A DNA stretch of 64,000 nucleotides from Clostridia bacterium (GTDB lineage: Bacteria; Bacillota; Clostridia; Christensenellales; Aristaeellaceae): assembly GCA_017527065.1 (NCBI GenBank), contig JAFXQO010000062.1:124001-188000 (forward strand), read 5' to 3'. The notes under the pieces were generated by a model. It saw only the letters and a program-made list of their open reading frames with translations, did no database searches and was not told the origin of the DNA. How positions within the stretch are numbered: the stretch's first letter is position 1; every line of letters begins with the position of its first letter. The translations under genes were made by a program, and so were the position numbers. Shown here piece after piece: positions 43,256 to 51,077 of this stretch.

Positions 43256-43960
43256 CTATGGCAGATCATACATTTTGCCGTCGATCTCAAATCGGCTGTC
43301 GTCCAGCCAGGTCAATTCCCCTTCAAATTCATGCCATTCGCCATAGAAGAGTATTTCAGGCTTTTTTCGGAACTCGCCCAGCAGCAGCGGGACGCGCGCG
43401 GCGATCTCCTGCGCCTCGATGCTCGCGCTGCCGCCCAGCGCGCCCTCGTCCACCTCGATCACGGAGACCTCATAGCGCCCGTCGGGCGAGATATACGCTT
43501 TTGTCTCCACTGTCCCAAACGGCTCCGTCAGGGCAATTATCAGGAACAGGCCCAATATACCTGTCAGTGCCGCCCATAGCACGCCCAATGGAACCTTGAC
43601 GGCCAGCCGCCCCCTGACCCTGACAAACAGCGCCCAGCCCGCCGCGAAGGAGATAAGCGTGCAGACGTCGAGCCATCGCGTCGCCGGCACAAGGCTGACC
43701 CACGCCGCGACAGAAGCGGGCAGCACAAGCATCGCGCACGCGCGAGAAACGATGCCGCCATCCCGCTTGGTAAGCAGCGCGGCGACGAGCGTGAGCGCGG
43801 CGATCAGGCCCGCGAAGAAGGCATTGCTGCGCGGCGCATATGTCCAGCCAAACAGCCCCGCCGCTTCAGACAGCACGGGAACCAGCAGCGCCGCGGCCAG
43901 CGCGACCGCGGGCCACGGGCGGATGCTGCGCGGCAAAGGCTGCGGTATGTCGCGGTCCAT
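43256..43960 (-). CDS. Membrane protein with C-terminal extracellular domain (possibly DUF5412-like)
   Basis: This 234-aa protein has four to five helices within residues 18-145. A soluble tail follows, starting AYISPDGRYEVSVIEVDEG. I tentatively relate the tail to the DUF5412 group, which has similar SPDGKY-type starts; function unknown. It lies 3 bp after the nitroreductase stop, so it belongs to the MerR-linked operon. Confidence 0.68.
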   Translation of the reverse strand: MDRDIPQPLPRSIRPWPAVALAAALLVPVLSEAAGLFGWTYAPRSNAFFAGLIAALTLVAALLTKRDGGIVSRACAMLVLPASVAAWVSLVPATRWLDVCTLISFAAGWALFVRVRGRLAVKVPLGVLWAALTGILGLFLIIALTEPFGTVETKAYISPDGRYEVSVIEVDEGALGGSASIEAQEIAARVPLLLGEFRKKPEILFYGEWHEFEGELTWLDDSRFEIDGKMYDLP

Positions 43961-43963
43961 CCG

Positions 43964-44488
43964 TCACACCTTCACGATATACCCTTCCCGCCTGGGCTTC
44001 GGCGTGGGATGCTCGCAATCCGGGTAGCCCAGGGCAAGGGAGGCCACGCCCACCAGCGTGTCCGGAAGGCCCCACTCACGCAGCAGCGCCTTGCCCTCCT
44101 CCGTCTCAAACATCTGCTTGCAGCGGTGGATCCAGCAGGAGCCCAGGCCCACGGCGTAGGCCGCGTTCAGCATGTTGGTACACACCGCCGCGCCGTCCAG
44201 CGTGTGCGTGACGCAGTCTTCCGTCTCGAACACCAGCACGACCGTCGGCGCGCCGTAGTAGGGCTTGGCGTCCGGATTGCCCATCACCGCGCCGTTCAGC
44301 CTGTTCACCGCGGCCACGGCCTCCGGGCTCTGCACGGCCACGATCTGCACGCCCTGCTTGCCCACGCCGGTCGGCGCGTAGGTGCCGGCCTCCAGCACGG
44401 CGTCCAGCTCCTCGTCCTTGATCTGCTCCGCCTTGTACGCGCGGATGGCGCGGCGGTTCTTCAACACTTCAAGCGCTTCCAGTTTCAT
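43964..44488 (-). CDS. Nitroreductase family protein (FMN-dependent)
   Basis: This 174-aa flavoprotein has the N-terminal NRRAIRAYKAEQI FMN-phosphate-binding motif, YAPTGVGKQGVQIVAVQ and the C-terminal ALGYPDCEHPTPKPRREGYI. Members reduce nitro compounds, quinones or enones with NAD(P)H. It sits 30 bp after the alcohol dehydrogenase gene, suggesting joint detoxification of reactive carbonyls or electrophiles under the MerR regulator. Confidence 0.92.
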   Translation of the reverse strand: MKLEALEVLKNRRAIRAYKAEQIKDEELDAVLEAGTYAPTGVGKQGVQIVAVQSPEAVAAVNRLNGAVMGNPDAKPYYGAPTVVLVFETEDCVTHTLDGAAVCTNMLNAAYAVGLGSCWIHRCKQMFETEEGKALLREWGLPDTLVGVASLALGYPDCEHPTPKPRREGYIVKV

Positions 44489-44518
44489 ATCACTTACTCC
44501 TTTCTTGACGTGTTCTTT

Positions 44519-45694
44519 TCAGAGCATCAGCCGGTAGATGTTCGCGCAGTCCTCTTCGTTCAGCGTCATGAAGCCGGAGATGCTGCCCGGCCTGCCGTCG
44601 CCGTTGCAGAGCACGTCGACCAGCTTCGGGATGTCCTCCTCCTTCGCGCCGAGTTCGGCGAAGTTCTTCGGCATGCCGATGGAGATGAGGAACGCGCGCA
44701 GCGCCTCGATGCCCGCCCTCGCGGTGCGCTCGGGATGGACGAAGTCCATCTGGCAGCCCCACACGCGCACGGCGACCTGCGCGAAGCGCATCACGTCGTG
44801 GTTGATCACATAGGTAAACACCGCCGGCATGGTCACGGCCAGGCCCGCGCCGTGGGCGCAATCGTACAGCGCGGAGAGTTCATGCTCGATGTTGTGGCTG
44901 TTCCAGTCCTGGCTGCGGCCCACGCCGCAGGCGTTGTTGTGCGCCATCATGCCGGCCCACATGATGTTGGCGCGCGCCTCGTAGTTGTTCGGATCCGCGA
45001 TGACACGCGGGGCCTCGTGGATCATGGTGAGCAGCAGCGCCTCGATCAGCCGGTCTGTCACCTCGACCTCCGGCGTGTTCGTGAGGTAGCGCTCGTAGAG
45101 ATGCGCCATGATGTCCGTGACGCCGCAGGCCGTCTGGTAAGGCGGCAGGGTCTGCGTTAGCGCGGGGTTGAGGATGCTGAACCGCGGGCGGATGGCGTCG
45201 CCCGACGCACCGCGCTTGAACATGCCGTTCTCATTCGTGATCACGGAATCCGGGCTGCCCTCGCTGCCAGCCGCGGAGATGGTGAGCACCGTGCCCACGG
45301 GCAGGGCCTTTTCGATGCGCTTGCCGCTGTAGAAATCCCAGAAATCGCCCTCGTACACCGCGCCTGCGGCGATGGCCTTGGCCGAATCGATGGCGCTGCC
45401 GCCGCCAACGGCCAGGATGAAATCCACCTGCTCGCGGCGGCAAAGCTCAATGCCTTCGTATACCAGGCCGCTGCGGGGGTTCGGCTTCACGCCGCCCAGC
45501 TCCACATAACCGACGCCCGCCGCCTCCAACGATGCCTTCACCCGAGCCAGCAGGCCGGAGCGCACCGCGCTGCCGCCGCCGTAATGGATGAGAACCTTTC
45601 CGCCGCCGAAGCGCTTTACCAGCTCGCCGGCCTTCGATTCGGCGTCTTTGCCGAACTCAAACCATGTGGGTGAATAGAAGTGAAAATTGTTCAT
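44519..45694 (-). CDS. Iron-containing alcohol dehydrogenase (BDH/YqhD type)
   Basis: This group III alcohol dehydrogenase has 391 aa and reduces aldehydes with NAD(P)H. The cofactor segment GGGSAIDSAKAIAAG and metal ligands in DIMAHLYERY, HNIEHELSALYDCAHGAG are present. NNFHFYSPTWFEFGKDAE at the start matches butanol dehydrogenase/YqhD relatives. ATG 45694 follows a GAGGAGGAA complement. It is transcribed divergently from the merR gene with a MerR-type promoter. Confidence 0.93.
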   Translation of the reverse strand: MNNFHFYSPTWFEFGKDAESKAGELVKRFGGGKVLIHYGGGSAVRSGLLARVKASLEAAGVGYVELGGVKPNPRSGLVYEGIELCRREQVDFILAVGGGSAIDSAKAIAAGAVYEGDFWDFYSGKRIEKALPVGTVLTISAAGSEGSPDSVITNENGMFKRGASGDAIRPRFSILNPALTQTLPPYQTACGVTDIMAHLYERYLTNTPEVEVTDRLIEALLLTMIHEAPRVIADPNNYEARANIMWAGMMAHNNACGVGRSQDWNSHNIEHELSALYDCAHGAGLAVTMPAVFTYVINHDVMRFAQVAVRVWGCQMDFVHPERTARAGIEALRAFLISIGMPKNFAELGAKEEDIPKLVDVLCNGDGRPGSISGFMTLNEEDCANIYRLML

Positions 45695-45711
45695 CGCGCA
45701 TTCCTCCTCGC

Positions 45712-45740
45712 TTGACACTTGGGTTGTTTTGAGCTATGAT
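45712..45740 (+). promoter_or_regulatory. Promoter of the merR gene
   Basis: TTGACA (45712-45717), 17 bp and TATGAT (45735-45740). Its -10 box abuts that of the divergent promoter. Confidence 0.8.
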
Positions 45741-45741
45741 C

Positions 45742-45772
45742 ATTATAAAACTTAGAGCTAAGGTGAAGTCAA
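45742..45772 (-). promoter_or_regulatory. MerR-type promoter and operator of the alcohol dehydrogenase operon
   Basis: On the minus strand TTGACT (45767-45772) and TATAAT (45742-45747) are 19 bp apart, the over-long spacer of MerR-activated promoters. The perfect dyad CTTAG AG CTAAG (45751-45762) lies inside the spacer, where MerR dimers bind. Confidence 0.88.
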
Positions 45773-45806
45773 GAGCCGTTTCAGCATTTTGAGGAGGCCG
45801 GCATTC

Positions 45807-46193
45807 ATGTCATACACCATCAAGGAAGTCGCCGAAAGGACGAACATCAGCGCCCACGTGCTGCGCTACTACGAAAAGGAGGGCGTGCTGCCCCGCATCG
45901 ACCGCAGCCAGGGGGGCAGCCGCCGCTACACCGACGAGGATCTGGACCTGCTGGGCCTGATCACCTGCCTGAAGAATACCGGCATGCCCCTCAAGGACAT
46001 CCGCACCTTCGTGCAGCTGCGGGAGGAGGGCCCCGTAACGCTGGCGCAGCGCCGCGACATCCTCAAGGCGCAGCAGCAAAACGTGCTGGAGCGCCTGGAG
46101 GAAATGCGGATGAACTACGAGAAGGTCACGAAAAAGCTGGCCTATTATGACGGTCTGCTGGCGGAGCGCCAGGCGGAAGGGGCAAAAAAATAG
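45807..46193 (+). CDS. MerR family transcriptional regulator
   Basis: This 128-aa activator has an N-terminal winged helix-turn-helix (SYTIKEVAERTNISAHVLRY, GSRRYTDEDLDLL) and a C-terminal coiled-coil dimer helix (about 80-118). There is no obvious metal-binding cysteine set, which places it with the YyaN/AdhR-like group that senses aldehydes or other electrophiles. GAGGAGG precedes ATG 45807. The dyad between this gene and the alcohol dehydrogenase is the likely operator. Confidence 0.92.
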   Translation: MSYTIKEVAERTNISAHVLRYYEKEGVLPRIDRSQGGSRRYTDEDLDLLGLITCLKNTGMPLKDIRTFVQLREEGPVTLAQRRDILKAQQQNVLERLEEMRMNYEKVTKKLAYYDGLLAERQAEGAKK

Positions 46194-46213
46194 CCTTCCC
46201 GGTCGGGGGAAGG
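46184..46213 (-). terminator. Terminator of bioY
   Basis: On the minus strand CCTTCCC (46207-46213) pairs with GGGAAGG (46194-46200), followed by CTATTTTTTT. It overlaps the end of merR, so it may also affect that transcript. Confidence 0.8.
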
Positions 46214-46229
46214 TGTGAGGTCGTCCTCT

Positions 46230-46778
46230 TCAGCGGACGTATCTGGCGACGCGCTCCGTGAGCAGCAGCGCCAGCGCCATCTTGACGAGGTCGGGAATGA
46301 TGAACGGGAACACACACCAGCCCAGCGCCGTCATGACGCTCACCGCGCCCGCCTGGCGGGTATACACGATCACGAACCACGCCGTGCCGAAGGCGTAGCA
46401 CACCGCCAGCGCCGCCGCCAGCGCCGCAGCGCGCGCCCAGCGGCCCTCGCCCGCCAGGGAGACGATCAGCCAATAGACCAGCGCCATGGCCGCGAACCCC
46501 ACCAGGTAGCCGCCTGTGGGCCCCAGCAGGGCGCTGACGCCGCCGTTGAAGCCCGCGAAAACCGGCAGGCCCACGGCCCCCATCAGCAGATAGACGCACA
46601 CCGCGATGAGCGCGCGCCTGCCGCCCAGAATGCCCAGCGCCGCGAACACCGCGAAGGTCTGCATGGTGAACTCCACCACGGCGGGAATGCTGATCCACGA
46701 ACAGACCGCCATCAGCGCGGCCATCAGCGCGATATACGCCATGTCCCGCGCCTTCAGGCCGCTCCTTTTCATCTCCAT
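46230..46778 (-). CDS. bioY: Biotin transporter BioY (ECF S component)
   Basis: The 182-aa integral membrane protein has six helices and the BioY signatures VVEFTMQTFAVFAALGILGG, MGAVGLPVFAGFNGGVSAL and LGPTGGYLVGF. It binds biotin for the shared energy-coupling module or acts alone. ATG 46778 is chosen by hydrophobic alignment with the family; the ribosome site (AAGG) is weak. No biotin-repressor dyad was identified. Confidence 0.92.
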   Translation of the reverse strand: MEMKRSGLKARDMAYIALMAALMAVCSWISIPAVVEFTMQTFAVFAALGILGGRRALIAVCVYLLMGAVGLPVFAGFNGGVSALLGPTGGYLVGFAAMALVYWLIVSLAGEGRWARAAALAAALAVCYAFGTAWFVIVYTRQAGAVSVMTALGWCVFPFIIPDLVKMALALLLTERVARYVR

Positions 46779-46820
46779 GGGAAACGCCTTCTTTCCGGAA
46801 TAATCCCCGTCACGCTCCCC

Positions 46821-46849
46821 AAGATAGCACAAGCCGTCTTTTTAGTCAA
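46821..46849 (-). promoter_or_regulatory. Promoter of bioY
   Basis: On the minus strand TTGACT (46844-46849), 17 bp and TATCTT (46821-46826). Confidence 0.75.
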
Positions 46850-46859
46850 CTCATTTCAA

Positions 46860-47564
46860 TCATAGTTTACATAAATAGGCGATGGCCTTGCCGATCCGCT
46901 GCGGCACCTCGAAGAAATGGTTTCCGTTGTTCCACTCGAAGGCGGCGTTTTCGTCGCCCAGCCGGGCCGCGAGGAGCGCGTGAATCGCCTCGCTGGCGGC
47001 CTTGTTCCGGCCCATGGGCCCGCGGGAAGTCTTGGCTTCCTTGAGTCCCAGCGAAACATAGGCCCGCATCAGCCGCGGGAACGGCGCCTGCGCCGCGTAG
47101 TCGGCGAAGCGCTCATACCACAGCGCGCCGGATACGCTCGCCGCGCAGTCAAAGGGCGAATCCGGCTTCGACGCGGCGTACAGCGCGAACAGCCCGCCAA
47201 GGGAGTAGCCGAGGATGCCCACTCTTGCTGCGCCGCCCAGCCGGTCCAGCGCGGCGGACAGCAGCGGCCCCTGCGTCGCGTCCAGCAGCGCGTCCGCCCG
47301 GCCGGCCATCTCGCGCCCGTTCAGTTCGGTCGAGGGCCAGGGCGTGTAATCCGCGTCCCAGTCCGCGTCCGGCAGCGAGGCCAGCGCGAAGGGCGAAACA
47401 TCTGCCTCCATCCGCGGCGCGAGGAAGCGCTCGATCTCGGGCAGCATGTCCTCGAGCCGGTCGCCGCAGCAGGCGACGAGCAGCGCGCGCACTCCCCCGC
47501 CCGGCGAAAGATAGAGAACGCCCCGGCGTCCGCCGACGCGCAGGGTTTCGCAGGTTCCCTTCAT
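46860..47564 (-). CDS. Alpha/beta hydrolase, esterase-like
   Basis: This is a 234-aa predicted cytoplasmic hydrolase. The nucleophile elbow ILGYSLGGLFALYAASK is at about residues 115-131, with YVSLGLKEAKTSRGPMG resembling Fes/IroE-type esterases, and the His in WNNGNHFFEVPQR. The acid residue is not certain. GGGGAG precedes ATG 47564. Substrate unknown. Confidence 0.78.
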   Translation of the reverse strand: MKGTCETLRVGGRRGVLYLSPGGGVRALLVACCGDRLEDMLPEIERFLAPRMEADVSPFALASLPDADWDADYTPWPSTELNGREMAGRADALLDATQGPLLSAALDRLGGAARVGILGYSLGGLFALYAASKPDSPFDCAASVSGALWYERFADYAAQAPFPRLMRAYVSLGLKEAKTSRGPMGRNKAASEAIHALLAARLGDENAAFEWNNGNHFFEVPQRIGKAIAYLCKL

Positions 47565-47597
47565 GGTCAACACTCCCCCCCGGCGCATCGCGCGGCG

Positions 47598-47807
47598 TCA
47601 CAGCCCCTGCTCCGCGAGCAGCAAACGCGCCTCGCGGGCTTCGGAGGACAGCGCCATGATCTCAAAAACCTGCCCGTCCACGTCGCCCGGCGCAGGCCGG
47701 ATCTCCACCATGAAGCCCTCCTGCGTCAGCCGGTCGCGAATGGCCTGGGCCTTCTCCTCGCTGTGCGCCATGTGAATGACCACCCAGCGCGCCTCTCTCT
47801 TCGTCAT
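47598..47807 (-). CDS. Small conserved protein, function unknown
   Basis: This 69-aa protein (WVVIHMAHSEEKAQAIRDRL, GFMVEIRPAPGD, ALSSEAREARLLLAEQG) has an alternating strand-helix-strand pattern. It resembles the small DUF2007-like proteins found near glycolysis genes in Firmicutes; that link is from memory and tentative. The ribosome site is poor. It lies 33 bp before the esterase gene and just after the fba terminator. Confidence 0.65.
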   Translation of the reverse strand: MTKREARWVVIHMAHSEEKAQAIRDRLTQEGFMVEIRPAPGDVDGQVFEIMALSSEAREARLLLAEQGL

Positions 47808-47869
47808 GGCTTGTCTTCGCCCCCATGCGGCCGTTCCGGCGGCCGCCGAACTGGATTATGGAATGAACC

Positions 47870-47902
47870 AAGGGAGCCGCAGCTCTGGCCGCAGCTCCCT
47901 TT
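47870..47902 (-). terminator. Terminator of fba
   Basis: AAGGGAGC ... GCTCCCTT forms a long stem with inner GCAG/CTGC pairing, 14 bp after the fba stop. T-runs are present on the plus-strand side and modest on the minus side. Confidence 0.75.
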
Positions 47903-47915
47903 TGTGTGTTGGCAA

Positions 47916-48899
47916 TCAGGCCTTGCCGTCGCAGCCCAGAACGTCGACCAGCTTGTGGGCGACCATGTTCTTGATGGCGATGCGGGCGGGCTTGAGGTAC
48001 TGACGGGGATCGAAATGATCCGGATGCTCGTTGAAGTACTGGCGGATGCAGGCGGTCATGGCCAGGCGCAGGTCAGAGTCGATGTTGATCTTGCAGACCG
48101 CGCCGCGGGCAGCCTGACGCAGCTGCTCCTCGGGGATGCCGACGGCGTCGGGCATCTTGCCGCCGTTCTCGTTGATGATCTTCACGAATTCCTGCGGCAC
48201 GGAGGAAGAGCCATGCAGCACGATCGGGAAGCCGGGCAGGCGCTTGGCGACCTCTTCGAGGATGTCGAAGCGCAGCGGCGGGGGCACCAGGATGCCCTTC
48301 TCATTGCGGGTGCACTGCTCGGCCTTGAACTTATAAGCGCCGTGGCTGGTGCCGATGGCGATGGCCAGGGAGTCGCAGCCGGTCTCTTCGACGAAATGCT
48401 GCACGTCCTCGGGGCGGGTGTAGGAGGAATCCTCCGCCGCGACCTTCACTTCGTCCTCAACGCCGGCCAGGGTGCCCAGCTCGGCCTCGACGACCACGCC
48501 GTGATCGTGAGCGTACTTCACCACTTCCTTGGTGACGGCGATGTTCTCCTCAAAGGACTTGGCGGAGGCGTCGATCATGACGGAGGTGAAGCCGCCGTCG
48601 ATGCAGCTCTTGCACAGCTCGAAGCTGTCGCCATGGTCCAGGTGCACGCAGATGGGCAGGTCGAAGCCGGCGGTCTGCTCGGCGTCCTCGATGGCGGCTT
48701 TGATCAGGTTCATCAGGTACACGTGCTTGGCGTAGGCGCGGGCGCCCTTGGAGACCTGCAGGATCAGCGGGGCGCGCTTTTCGATGGCGGCCTCGGTGAT
48801 GCCCTGGATGATTTCCATGTTGTTGACATTGAAAGCGCCGATGGCGTAGCCGCCGTCGTAGGCCTTCTTAAACATCTCAGTAGAAGTTACGAGAGCCAT
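47916..48899 (-). CDS. fba: Fructose-1,6-bisphosphate aldolase, class II
   Basis: This zinc aldolase splits fructose 1,6-bisphosphate in glycolysis. The 327-aa product has ICVHLDHGDSFELCKSCIDG (catalytic Asp and zinc His), VEAELGTLAGVED, and LVLHGSSSVP-like PIVLHGSSSVPQEFV. Strong codon bias fits high expression. ATG 48899 has AAGGAG 8 bp upstream. It is divergent from the phosphofructokinase gene, joining two consecutive glycolytic steps. Confidence 0.96.
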   Translation of the reverse strand: MALVTSTEMFKKAYDGGYAIGAFNVNNMEIIQGITEAAIEKRAPLILQVSKGARAYAKHVYLMNLIKAAIEDAEQTAGFDLPICVHLDHGDSFELCKSCIDGGFTSVMIDASAKSFEENIAVTKEVVKYAHDHGVVVEAELGTLAGVEDEVKVAAEDSSYTRPEDVQHFVEETGCDSLAIAIGTSHGAYKFKAEQCTRNEKGILVPPPLRFDILEEVAKRLPGFPIVLHGSSSVPQEFVKIINENGGKMPDAVGIPEEQLRQAARGAVCKINIDSDLRLAMTACIRQYFNEHPDHFDPRQYLKPARIAIKNMVAHKLVDVLGCDGKA

Positions 48900-48934
48900 A
48901 TGAAACACTCCTTTTGTTTTCGGATTCGTCTGTT

Positions 48935-48963
48935 AGTATACCAGCAATCGCGCGCAAAATCAA
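48935..48963 (-). promoter_or_regulatory. Promoter of fba
   Basis: On the minus strand TTGATT (48958-48963), 17 bp and TATACT (48935-48940). Confidence 0.8.
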
Positions 48964-49045
48964 GCATTGACGCTGATTTTCACATTAAATCATTTGATGG
49001 GCGCATAACCGCGCCGCGTCGCGCCGTCGTTTTTGCAAAATTAAA

Positions 49046-49074
49046 TTGACTTCTCCCCCGCATTGCACTACAAT
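49046..49074 (+). promoter_or_regulatory. Promoter of the phosphofructokinase gene
   Basis: TTGACT (49046-49051), 17 bp and TACAAT (49069-49074), about 45 bases before the start. Confidence 0.82.
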
Positions 49075-49122
49075 ATACGCGTATCCATACGGACAATTAC
49101 GCATCGAAAGGAATGACTCATC

Positions 49123-50373
49123 ATGTCTATGCTGAAAGGCGCGGCCGTCATCGGCCAGTCCGGCGGCCCCTCCTCCGTCATCAACGCGTCCGCTTACGGC
49201 GCCATCAAAACCGCTCTGGAGAGCGAAGCCATCACCCGTGTGTTCGGCATGTGCAACGGCATCAAGGGCCTGCTCGAGGACAACCTCATTGACATGGCCA
49301 AGGAAGACCCCGAGGAGCTCGCCCTCATGAAGTACACCCCCTCCTCCGCCCTCGGCTCCTGCCGCTATAAGCTCAAGGACCCCGACGAGGACGAGACCGA
49401 CTACATCCGCATCCTCGAAATGTTCAAGAAGTACGACATCCGCTACTTCTTCTATAACGGCGGCAACGACTCCATGGACACCTGCAACAAGATCTCCAAG
49501 TTCATGCTGAAGAACGGCTATGAGGTCCGCTGCATGGGCATCCCGAAGACCATCGACAACGACCTGGCCGGCACCGACCACTGCCCCGGCTTCGCCTCCG
49601 CCGCCAAATACATCGCCACCTCCGTGATGGAAGTGTATCATGACTCCCGCGTGTACGACACCGGCATGATCACCATCATCGAGTGCATGGGCCGCCACGC
49701 CGGCTGGCTCACCGCCGCCGCCGCCCTGGCGGGCACCGCCGGCAACGGACCCGACCTCATCTACGTGCCCGAGGTCGACTTCGACATCGACGCCTTCACC
49801 GCCAAGGTCAAGGAAATCTACGCCAAGAACAAGAAGTGCTTCGTGGTCGTCTCCGAGGGCATCCACGACAAGGAAGGCACCTTCATCGCCGAGTACGCCA
49901 ACAAGAACATGGCCAAGGACTCCTTCGGCCACGCTCAGCTGGGCGGCACCGCGCTGTACCTGGCCAACTACATCAAGGAGCAGACCGGCGCGAAGGTGCG
50001 CGGCATCGAACTGAGCCTGCTGCAGCGCTGCGCGGCCCATTGCGCCTCCCAGACCGACATCGACGAGTCCTTCGCCTCCGGCAAGGCCGCGGTTGAGAAC
50101 GCCGTCGCGGGCGTAACTGACAAGATGGTCGGCTTCGAGCGCTCCTACGACGAAAAGGGCAACTACGTTTGCAACATCAAGCTCTTCCCGCTGACCATCG
50201 TGGCCAACACCGAGAAGAAGCTGCCCCTCGAATGGATCAACGAGACCGGCGACGGCGTCAACCAGGGCTTTATCGACTACGCGCTGCCGCTCATCCAGGG
50301 CGAGACCCAGCTGACCAAGGTCAACGGCCTGCCCCGCTTCGTGCACCTCAAGAAGGTCAAGGCCGAGGCGTAA
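49123..50373 (+). CDS. pfp: Diphosphate--fructose-6-phosphate 1-phosphotransferase (PPi-PFK)
   Basis: The enzyme phosphorylates fructose 6-phosphate, reversibly when pyrophosphate is donor. The 416-aa product has GGND at 113-116, with Asp where ATP enzymes carry Gly, and PKTIDND at 141-147 with Lys142 in place of the Gly of ATP-type PGTIDND. Both are diagnostic of PPi use. ECMGRHAGWLTAA supplies the sugar-phosphate-binding region. AAAGGA precedes ATG 49123. Confidence 0.93.
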   Translation: MSMLKGAAVIGQSGGPSSVINASAYGAIKTALESEAITRVFGMCNGIKGLLEDNLIDMAKEDPEELALMKYTPSSALGSCRYKLKDPDEDETDYIRILEMFKKYDIRYFFYNGGNDSMDTCNKISKFMLKNGYEVRCMGIPKTIDNDLAGTDHCPGFASAAKYIATSVMEVYHDSRVYDTGMITIIECMGRHAGWLTAAAALAGTAGNGPDLIYVPEVDFDIDAFTAKVKEIYAKNKKCFVVVSEGIHDKEGTFIAEYANKNMAKDSFGHAQLGGTALYLANYIKEQTGAKVRGIELSLLQRCAAHCASQTDIDESFASGKAAVENAVAGVTDKMVGFERSYDEKGNYVCNIKLFPLTIVANTEKKLPLEWINETGDGVNQGFIDYALPLIQGETQLTKVNGLPRFVHLKKVKAEA

Positions 50374-50387
50374 CGCCAAAAATCCAC

Positions 50388-50427
50388 GCTGCCGCGAGGA
50401 ACTCCCCCGCGGCAGCATCATTATTAT
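50388..50427 (+). terminator. Terminator after the phosphofructokinase gene
   Basis: GCTGCCGCG (50388-50396) pairs with CGCGGCAGC (50408-50416), followed by ATCATTATTATT; a weak T-run allows read-through to the dipeptidase gene. Confidence 0.7.
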
Positions 50428-50444
50428 TGAGGAGAATCAATCCA

Positions 50445-51077
50445 ATGAGCGAAATCACCGGCCGTTCCATGCTCCCCAAAGGATTCGTCTATCTCGACGA
50501 GGCCGTGCCCGGCACGCTCTCCGACGCCAAATACGCCGGATCGGACAACTTCGTCGGCGCGCCGGTGGACGGCTACCTCGCGCCGCGCGTCGCCGGCTCG
50601 ATCGAACTGGCGCGCGCTCTCCTTCGCGCGCGCGACGCCGCGGCTGTGATGCGGCTCAGGCTGCTCTTCTGGGACGCCTACCGCCCCCAGCGCGCGGTCA
50701 ACCACTTCATCCGCTGGTCGCGGGAGCCCGAAGACTTCCGCACGAAGGCAGCCCACTACCCGCGCATCGCCAAGACTGACCTGATCCCGCTGGGCTACGT
50801 GGCTGAAAAGTCCGGCCACAGCCGCGGCGGCACGGTCGACCTCACGCTCGTCACTCTCTCCGGCGCCCCGCTGGACATGGGCGGCGATTTCGACCTGATG
50901 GACGAGCGCTCGCGCCACGGCTTCCCCGGCTGCACGCAGGAGCAAACGAAAAACCGGCTGCTGCTCAGGCGTCTCATGGAGCAGGCCGGTTTCCTCGCGT
51001 ATTCCGCCGAGTGGTGGCATTACCGGCTCGAAGACGAGCCGTACCCCTCGACGTATTTCGATTTTCCCATCATTTGA
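50445..51077 (+). CDS. D-alanyl-D-alanine dipeptidase, VanX/DdpX family (M15D)
   Basis: This zinc dipeptidase hydrolyses free D-Ala-D-Ala. The 210-aa product has LLFWDAYRPQRAV (activating Arg), the zinc motif SGHSRGGTVDLTL and EWWHYRLED with catalytic Glu and third His. No signal peptide, so cytoplasmic. No vanH, vanA/B or vanRS genes lie nearby, so a role in cell-wall turnover is more likely than glycopeptide resistance. GAGGAGAA precedes ATG 50445. Its last 8 bp overlap a convergent gene. Confidence 0.9.
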   Translation: MSEITGRSMLPKGFVYLDEAVPGTLSDAKYAGSDNFVGAPVDGYLAPRVAGSIELARALLRARDAAAVMRLRLLFWDAYRPQRAVNHFIRWSREPEDFRTKAAHYPRIAKTDLIPLGYVAEKSGHSRGGTVDLTLVTLSGAPLDMGGDFDLMDERSRHGFPGCTQEQTKNRLLLRRLMEQAGFLAYSAEWWHYRLEDEPYPSTYFDFPII

